Source: Euryodendron excelsum (taxonomy: Eukaryota > Streptophyta > Magnoliopsida > Ericales > Pentaphylacaceae). From it: DNA of 64,000 nt. Shown here in pieces: positions 58,058 through 64,000 of this stretch. Position 1 is the first letter of the stretch. Every line of letters starts with the position of its first letter. The translations under genes were made by a program, and so were the position numbers. A model generated the notes under the pieces. It searched no databases and had not been told where the DNA came from. It was given only the letters and a program-made list of their open reading frames with translations. The stretch is from the NCBI GenBank assembly GCA_033060915.1, contig CM065387.1, positions 29,997,001 through 30,061,000 of the forward strand. The letters are read 5' to 3'.

Positions 58058-58177
58058 GGGTGCGATCATACCAGCACTATTGCCCCGGATCCCATTAGAA
58101 CTCCGCAGTTAAGTGTGCTTGGGCGGGAGTTGTACTAGGATGGGAGACCCCCTTGGAAGTCCTCGTGTTGCACCCCT
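58058..58177 (+). rRNA. 5S rRNA copy 90 (substitutions)
   Basis: 120 nt; CACTATTGCCCCGG, CCATTAGAAC, GGGCGGGAGTTGTAC and GGGAGACCCCCTTGG. The most base-substituted copy seen. Confidence 0.93.
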
Positions 58178-58385
58178 ACCCTTTTTTTGGGCAGCGAGAG
58201 TTGGCGCCGTTCTCCGCGGCCTTCTTTGGGCAGCAACGAAATTCGTGTTAGATTACAATCTAAATTGAGTATCACAGGGAAAGGGTTTGTTTCATTATTT
58301 AATTTTTCCTATTTGTCGGCGGCGAGAGCTAGGAAACCAAGCTGGCTCGGCGAGGCTAAAAAGAAAAAAGCGATGAGAACCTTTC

Positions 58386-58506
58386 GGGTGCGATCATACC
58401 AGCACTAATGCACCGGATCCCATCAGAACTCCGCAGTTAGTGTGTGCTTGGGCGAGAGTAGTACTAGGATGGGTGACCCCCTGGGAAGTCCTCGTGTTGC
58501 ACCCCT
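58386..58506 (+). rRNA. 5S rRNA copy 91 (+1 nt)
   Basis: 121 nt; CAGTTAGTGTGTGCTTGGGC. Confidence 0.92.
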
Positions 58507-58721
58507 ACCCTTTTTGGGCAGCGAGAGTTGGCGCCGTTCTCCGCGGCCTTCTTTGGGCAGCAACGAAATTCGTGTTAGATTACAATCTAAATTGAGTATC
58601 ACAGGGAAAGGGTTTGTTTCATTATTTATTTTTCCTATTTTCGGCGGCGGCGAGAGCTAGGAAACCAAGCTGGCTCGGCGAGGCTAAAAGAAAAAAAAGA
58701 AAAAAGCGATGAGAACCTTTC

Positions 58722-58846
58722 GGGTGCGATCATACCAGCACTAATGCACCGGATCCCATCAGAACTCCGCAGTTAAGTGTGCTTGGGCGAGAGTAGTACT
58801 AGGATGGGTGACCCCCTGGGAAGTCCTCGTGTTGCACCCCACCCCT
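58722..58846 (+). rRNA. 5S rRNA copy 92 (+5 nt at 3' end)
   Basis: About 125 nt; 3' end reads GCACCCCACCCCT, so the exact end is uncertain (58840 or 58846). Confidence 0.88.
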
Positions 58847-59055
58847 ACCCTTTTTTTGGGCAGCGAGAGTTGGCGCCGTTCTCCGCGGCCTTCTTTGGGC
58901 AGCAACGAAATTCGTGTTAGATTACAATCTAAATTGAGTATCACAGGGAAAGGGTTTGTTTCATTATTTATTTTTCCTATTTGTCGGCGGCGAGAGCTAG
59001 GAAACCAAGCTGGCTCGGCGAGGCTTAAAAAAAAAAAAAGCGATGAGAACCTTTC

Positions 59056-59178
59056 GGGTGCGATCAGCACCAGCACTAATGCACCGGATCCCATCAGAAC
59101 TCCGCAGTTAAGTGTGCTTGGGCGAGAGTAGTACTAGGATGGGTGACCCCTGGGAAGTCCTCGTGTGTTGCCCCCCCT
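59056..59178 (+). rRNA. 5S rRNA copy 93 (altered ends)
   Basis: About 123 nt; GATCAGCACCAGC, GTGACCCCTGGG and a disturbed 3' end TGTGTTGCCCCCCC. Confidence 0.85.
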
Positions 59179-59390
59179 TTTTACCCTTTTTGGGCAGCGA
59201 GAGTTGGCGCCGTTCTCCGCGCGGCCTTCTTTGGGCAGCAACGAAATTCGTGTTAGATTACAATCTAAATTGAGTATCACAGGGAAAGGGTTTGTTTCAT
59301 TATTTATTTATTTTTCCTATTTGTCGGCGGCGAGAGCTAGGAAACCAAGCTGGCTCGGCGAGGCTTAAAAGAAAAAAGCGATGAGAACCG

Positions 59391-59513
59391 GGGGCGATCG
59401 ATCATACCAGCACTAATGCACCGGATCCCATCAGAACTCCGCAGTTAAGTGTGCTTGGGCGAGAGTAGTACTAGGATGGGTGACCCCCTGGGTAGTCCTC
59501 GTGTTGCACCCCT
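59391..59513 (+). rRNA. 5S rRNA copy 94 (5' end disrupted)
   Basis: About 123 nt; the start reads GAACCGGGGGCGATCGATC, so both the -1 region and helix I are lost; CTGGGTAGTCC near the 3' end. Confidence 0.85.
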
Positions 59514-59721
59514 ACTATTTTTTGGCAGCGAGAGTTGGCGCCGTTCTCCGCGGCCTTCTTTGGGCAGCAACGAAATTCGTGTTAGATTACAATCTAAATT
59601 GAGTATCACAGGGAAAGGGTTTTGTTTCATTATTTATTTTTCCTATTTGTCGGCCGAGAGCTAGGAAACCAAGCTGGCTCGGCGAGGCTTAAAAAAAATA
59701 AAAAAGCGATGAGAACCTTTC

Positions 59722-59841
59722 GGATGCGATCATACCAGCACTAATGCACCGGATCCCATCAGAACTCCGCAGTTAAGTGTGCTTGGGCGAGAGTAGTACT
59801 AGGATGGGTGACCCCCTGGGAAGTCCTCGTGTTGCACCCCT
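59722..59841 (+). rRNA. 5S rRNA copy 95 (GGATGCG start)
   Basis: 120 nt; third base A (GGATGCG) while the 3' end keeps GCACCCCT, so one helix I pair is weakened. Confidence 0.95.
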
Positions 59842-60050
59842 ACCCTTTTTGGGCAGCGAGAGTTGGCGCCGTTCTCCGCGGCCTTCTTTTGGGCAGCAAC
59901 GAAATTCGTGTTAGATTACAATCTAAATTGAGTATCACAGGGAAAGGGTTTTTTTCATTATTTTTATTTTTCCTATTTGTCGGCGGCGAGAGCTAGGAAA
60001 CCAAGCTGGCTCGGCGAGGCTTAAAAAGAAAAAAGCGATGAGAACCTTTC

Positions 60051-60169
60051 GGGTGCGATCATACCAGCACTAATGCACCGGATCCCATCAGAACTCCGCA
60101 GTTAAGTGTGCTTGGGCGAGAGTAGTACTAGGATGGGTGACCCCTGGGAAGTCCTCGTGTTGCACCCCT
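60051..60169 (+). rRNA. 5S rRNA copy 96 (-1 nt)
   Basis: 119 nt; GTGACCCCTGGG. Confidence 0.93.
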
Positions 60170-60386
60170 ACCCTTTTTGGGCAGCGAGAGTTGGCGCCGT
60201 TCTCCGCGGCCTTCTTTGGGCAGCAACGAAATTCGTGTTAGATTACAATCTAAATTGAGTATCACAGGGAAAGGGTTTGTTTCATTATTTATTTTTCCTA
60301 TTTGTCGGCGGCGAGAGCTAGGAAACCAAGCAAGCTGGCTCGGCGAGGCTTAAAAAAAAAAAAGAAAAAAGCGATGAGAACCTTTC

Positions 60387-60506
60387 GGGTGCGATCATAC
60401 CAGCACTAATGCACCGGATCCCATCAGAACTCCGCAGTTAAGTGTGCTTGGGCGAGAGTAGTACTAGGATGGGTGACCCCCTGGGAAGTCCTCGTGTTGC
60501 ACCCCT
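60387..60506 (+). rRNA. 5S rRNA copy 97
   Basis: 120 nt, no change noticed. Confidence 0.97.
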
Positions 60507-60710
60507 ACCCTTTTTGGGCAGCGAGAGTTGGCGCCGTTCTCCGCGGCCTTCTTTGGGCAGCAACGAAATTCGTGTTAGATTACAATCTAAATTGAGTATC
60601 ACAGGGAAAGGGTTTGTTTCATTATTTATTTTTCCTATTTGTCGGCGGCGAGAGCTAGGAAACCAAGCTGGCTCGGCGAGGCTTAAAAGAAAAAGCGATG
60701 AGAACATTTC

Positions 60711-60830
60711 GGGTGCGATCATACCAGCACTAATGCACCGGATCCCATCAGAACTCCGCAGTTAAGTGTGCTTGGGCGAGGGTAGTACTAGGATGGGTGA
60801 CCCCCTGGGAAGTCCTCGTGGTGCACCCTT
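60711..60830 (+). rRNA. 5S rRNA copy 98 (substitutions)
   Basis: 120 nt; GGGCGAGGGTAG and 3' end GTGGTGCACCCTT; upstream AGAACATTTC. Its spacer matches that of copy 78. Confidence 0.94.
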
Positions 60831-61036
60831 ATCCTTTTTGGGCAACGAGAGTTGGCGCCGTTCTTCGCGGCCATCTTTGGGCGGCAACGAAATTCGTGTT
60901 AGATTACAATCTAAATTGAGTATCACAGGGAAAGGGTTTGTTTCATTATTTTTTTTTCCAATTTGTCGGCGGCAAGAGCTAGGAAACCAAGTTGGCTCGG
61001 CGAGGCTTAAAGGAAAAAAAGCGATGAGAACCTTTC

Positions 61037-61156
61037 GGGTGCGATCATACCAGCACTAATGCACCGGATCCCATCAGAACTCCGCAGTTAAGTGTGCTTG
61101 GGCGAGAGTAGTACTAGGATGGGTGACCCCCTGGGAAGTCCTCGTGTTGCACCCCT
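61037..61156 (+). rRNA. 5S rRNA copy 99
   Basis: 120 nt; terminator CCCATTTTT; spacer has GGGCAACGAAAGCAACG. Confidence 0.97.
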
Positions 61157-61369
61157 ACCCATTTTTGGGCAGCGAGAGTTGGCGCCGTTCTCCGCGGCCT
61201 TCTTTGGGCAACGAAAGCAACGAAATTCGTGTTAGATTACAATCTAAATTGAGTATCACAGGGAAAGGGTTTGTTTCATTATTTATTTTTTCCTATTTGT
61301 CGGCGGCGAGAGCTAGGAAACCAAGCTGGCTCGGCGAGGCTTAAAAGAAAAAAGCGATGAGAACCTTTC

Positions 61370-61489
61370 GGGTGCGATCATACCAGCACTAATGCACCGG
61401 ATCCCATCAGAACTCCGCAGTTAAGTGTGCTTGGGCGAGAGTAGTACTAGGATGGGTGACCCCCTGGGAAGTCCTCGTGTTGCACCCCT
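61370..61489 (+). rRNA. 5S rRNA copy 100
   Basis: 120 nt, no change noticed. Confidence 0.97.
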
Positions 61490-61696
61490 ACCCTTTTTGG
61501 GCAGCGAGAGTTGGCGCCGTTCTCCGCGGCCTTCTTTGGGCAGCAACGAAATTCGTGTTAGATTACAATCTAAATTGAGTATCACAGGGAAAGGGTTTGT
61601 TTCATTATTTATTTTTCATTTGTCGGCGGCGGCGAGAGCTAGGAAACCAAGCTGGCTCGGCGAGGCTTAAAAGAAAAAAAGCGATGAGAACCTTTC

Positions 61697-61818
61697 GGGT
61701 GCGATCATACCAGCACTAATGCACCGGATCCCATCAGAACTCCGCAGTTAAGTGTGCTTGGGCGAGAGAGTAGTACTAGGATGGGTGACCCCCTGGGAAG
61801 TCCTCGTGTTGCACCCCT
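61697..61818 (+). rRNA. 5S rRNA copy 101 (+2 nt)
   Basis: 122 nt; GGGCGAGAGAGTAG. Confidence 0.92.
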
Positions 61819-62024
61819 ACCCTTTTTGGGCAGCGAGAGTTGGCGCCGTTCTCCGCGGCCTTCTTTGGGCAGCAACGAAATTCGTGTTAGATTACAATCT
61901 AAATTGAGTATCACAGGGAAAGGGTTTGTTTCATTATTTATTTTTTCCTATTTGTCGGCGGCGAGAGCTAGGAAACCAAGCTGGCTCGGCGAGGCTTAAA
62001 AGAAAAAAGCGATGAGAACCTTTC

Positions 62025-62144
62025 GGGTGCGATCATACCAGCACTAATGCACCGGATCCCATCAGAACTCCGCAGTTAAGTGTGCTTGGGCGAGAGTAGT
62101 ACTAAGATGGGTAACCCCATGCGAAGTCCTCGTGTTGCACCCCT
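62025..62144 (+). rRNA. 5S rRNA copy 102 (substitutions)
   Basis: 120 nt; ACTAAGATGGGTAACCCCAT then GCGAAG, four changes in and after the C box. Confidence 0.94.
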
Positions 62145-62358
62145 ACCCTTTTTGGGGGCAGCGAGAGTTGGCGCCGTTCTCCGCGGCCTTCTTTGGGCAG
62201 CAACGAAATTCGTGTTAGATTACAATCTAAATTGAGTATCACAGGGAAAGGGGTTTTTGTTTCATTATTTATTTTTTCCTTTTTGTCGGCGGCGAGAGCT
62301 AGGAAACCAAGCTGGCTCGGCGAGGCTTAAAAAAAAAAAAAAGCGATGAGAACCTTTC

Positions 62359-62478
62359 GGGTGCGATCATACCAGCACTAATGCACCGGATCCCATCAGA
62401 ACTCCGCAGTTAAGTGTGCTTGGGCGAGAGTAGTACTAGGATGGGTGACCCCCTGGGAAGTCCTCGTGTTGCACCCCT
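62359..62478 (+). rRNA. 5S rRNA copy 103
   Basis: 120 nt, no change noticed. Confidence 0.97.
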
Positions 62479-62694
62479 ACCCTTTTTGGGCAGCGAGAGT
62501 TGGCGCCGTTCTCCGCGGCCTTCTTTGGGCAGCAACGAAATTCGTGTTAGATTACAATCTAAATTGAGTATCACAGGGAAAGGGTTTGTTTCATTATTTA
62601 TTTTTCCTATTTGTTTTTGTCGGCGGCGAGAGCTAGGAAACCAAGCTGGCTCGGCGAGGCTAAAAAAAGAAAAAAAAAGCGATGAGAACCTTTC

Positions 62695-62814
62695 GGGTGC
62701 GATCATACCAGCACTAATGCACCGGATCCCATCAGAACTCCGCAGTTAAGTGTGCTTGGGCGAGAGTAGTACTAGGATGGGTGACCCCCTGGGAAGTCCT
62801 CGTGTTGCACCCCT
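62695..62814 (+). rRNA. 5S rRNA copy 104
   Basis: 120 nt; its spacer lacks about 30 bp (GCCGTTCTTCGTGTTAG), joining the GC-rich part to the palindrome. Confidence 0.97.
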
Positions 62815-62993
62815 ACCCTTTTTGGGCAGCGAGAGTTGGCGCCGTTCTTCGTGTTAGATTACAATCTAAATTGAGTATCACAGGGAAAGGGTTTGTTTCA
62901 TTATTTATTTTTCCTATTTGTCGGCGGCGAGAGCTAGGAAACCAAGCTGGCTCGGCGAGGCTTAAAAAAAAAAAGCGATGAGAGAAACCTTTC

Positions 62994-63113
62994 GGGTGCG
63001 ATCATACCAGCACTAATGCACCGGATCCCATCAGAACTCCGCAGTTAAGTGTGCTTGGGCGAGAGTAGTACTAGGATGGGTGACCCCCTGGGAAGTCCTC
63101 GTGTTGCACCCCT
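62994..63113 (+). rRNA. 5S rRNA copy 105
   Basis: 120 nt; upstream GATGAGAGAAACC. Confidence 0.97.
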
Positions 63114-63319
63114 ATCCTTTTTGGGCAGCGAGAGTTGGCGCCGTTCTCCGCGGCCTTCTTTGGGCAGCAACGAAATTCGTGTTAGATTACAATCTAAATT
63201 GAGTATCACAGGGAAAGGGTTTGTTTCATTATTTTTTTTTCCTATTTGTCGGCGGCGAGAGCTAGGAAACCAAGCTGGCTCGGCGAGGCTTAAAAGAAAA
63301 AAAGCGATGAGAACCTTTC

Positions 63320-63439
63320 GGGTGCGATCATACCAGCACTAATGCACCGGATCCCATCAGAACTCCGCAGTTAAGTGTGCTTGGGCGAGAGTAGTACTAG
63401 GATGGGTGACCCCCTGGGAAGTCCTCGTGTTGCACCCCT
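63320..63439 (+). rRNA. 5S rRNA copy 106
   Basis: 120 nt, no change noticed. Confidence 0.97.
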
Positions 63440-63644
63440 ACCCTTTTTGGGCAGCGAGAGTTGGCGCCGTTCTCCGCGGCCTTCTTTGGGCAGCAACGAA
63501 ATTCGTGTTAGATTACAATCTAAATTGAGTATCACAGGGAAAGGGTTTGTTTCATTATTTATTTTTCCTATTTGTCGGCGACGAGAGCTAGGAAACCAAG
63601 CTGGCTCGGCGAGGCTTAAAAAAAAAAAGCGATGAGAACCTTTC

Positions 63645-63764
63645 GGGTGCGATCATACCAGCACTAATGCACCGGATCCCATCAGAACTCCGCAGTTAAG
63701 TGTGCTTGGGCGAGAGTAGTACTAGGATGGGTGACCCCCTGGGAAGTCCTCGTGTTGCACCCCT
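63645..63764 (+). rRNA. 5S rRNA copy 107
   Basis: 120 nt, no change noticed. Confidence 0.97.
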
Positions 63765-63969
63765 ACCTTTTTTGGGCAGCGAGAGTTGGCGCCGTTCTCC
63801 GCGGCCTTCTTTGGGCAGCAACGAAATTCGTGTTAGATTACAATCTAAATTGAGTATCACAGGGAAAGGGTTTGTTTCATTATTTATTTTTCCTATTTGT
63901 CGGCGGCGAGAGCTAGGAAACCAAGCTGGCTCGGCGAGGCTTAAAAGAAAAAAGCGATGAGAACCTTTC

Positions 63970-64000
63970 GGGTGCGATCATACCAGCACTAATGCACCGG
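63970..64000 (+). rRNA. 5S rRNA copy 108 (partial, cut by window end)
   Basis: Only the first 31 nt are in the window. Confidence 0.95.

Larger units (their letters stand above)
28511..64000 (+). repeat. 5S rDNA tandem array, 325-bp unit
   Basis: Head-to-tail units, all in one orientation, from a partial spacer at 28511 to the window end, which falls inside copy 108. The uniform early spacing is 325 bp (28913, 29238, 29563, 29888, 30213); the mean over all copies is about 331 because of insertions. By my count 66 of the 107 full copies are exactly 120 nt. Unit length changes come mostly from the A-run before the gene, the T-rich spacer zone, and short local duplications. The array continues beyond the window. 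Confidence 0.98.

Noticed and set aside
28649..64000. A repeated family of 60-120-residue ORFs (MCLGESSTRMGDPLGSPRV...) on the plus strand
   Set aside because: Every copy starts inside the 5S gene A box and runs through the spacer. They are the translation of rDNA repeats, break with each indel, and match no protein family.
28511..64000. CRISPR-like regularly spaced repeats
   Set aside because: The repeat unit is a whole 325-bp 5S rDNA unit with a recognisable gene, not short repeats with unique spacers.

Overview
The window is nuclear DNA of a flowering plant. The evidence is a long tandem 5S rDNA array with a plant-type 120-nt 5S rRNA, nested LTR retrotransposons of the Ty3/Tat-Ogre and Ty1/copia types, AT-rich intergenic DNA with many GA/CT, AT and AAT microsatellites, and one small intron-containing gene of the plant-specific TPD1 family. 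The species cannot be named from this sequence. 5S genes occur here without any 35S rDNA.

Region 1-6141 is host DNA. It holds one supported gene, a 128-residue secreted cysteine-rich TPD1-like protein (minus strand, two exons, 2746-3281). GA/CT microsatellites lie just after its stop, inside its intron and upstream of its TATA box. The rest is AT-rich non-coding sequence with simple repeats, a long A/C homopolymer tract (2138-2304) and a 278-bp tandem duplication (5648-6140).

Region 6142-28510 is nested retrotransposon DNA. A minus-strand copia 3' end (RNase H tail 7494-7908, LTR about 6142-7489) is cut exactly where a minus-strand Tat/Ogre-like element begins. That element has a 3' LTR (7909-12389), a polypurine tract, a broken gag (16863-17438), a tRNA-Arg-type primer binding site (23686-23703) and a truncated 5' LTR (23706-26824). 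No protease, reverse transcriptase or integrase was recognised in its interior. A related 4.68-kb solo LTR (18298-22979), flanked by a perfect ATAGA target-site duplication, sits in its leader. A block of unresolved origin (13755 to about 15660) lies between the 3' end region and gag. A plus-strand, 5'-truncated copia pol fragment (26825-28510) joins the truncated LTR to the rDNA.

Region 28511-64000 is a head-to-tail 5S rDNA array, all on the plus strand. I count 107 full copies plus one cut by the window end. The basic unit is 325 bp, made of a 120-nt gene and a 205-bp spacer. Each unit has a TTAAAA box near -28, C at -1, the internal pol III promoter and a T-run terminator 4 nt after the gene. 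Copies 1-29 are nearly uniform. Many later copies carry small indels, some of which look like assembly or sequencing noise and some like true shared variants.

All the repeated 60-120-residue ORFs in the array are by-products of the rDNA repeat. I saw no novel multi-gene system. The points most worth following are the array's structure and edge, the nested Tat-like element with no visible pol, and the microsatellite-framed TPD1-like gene.
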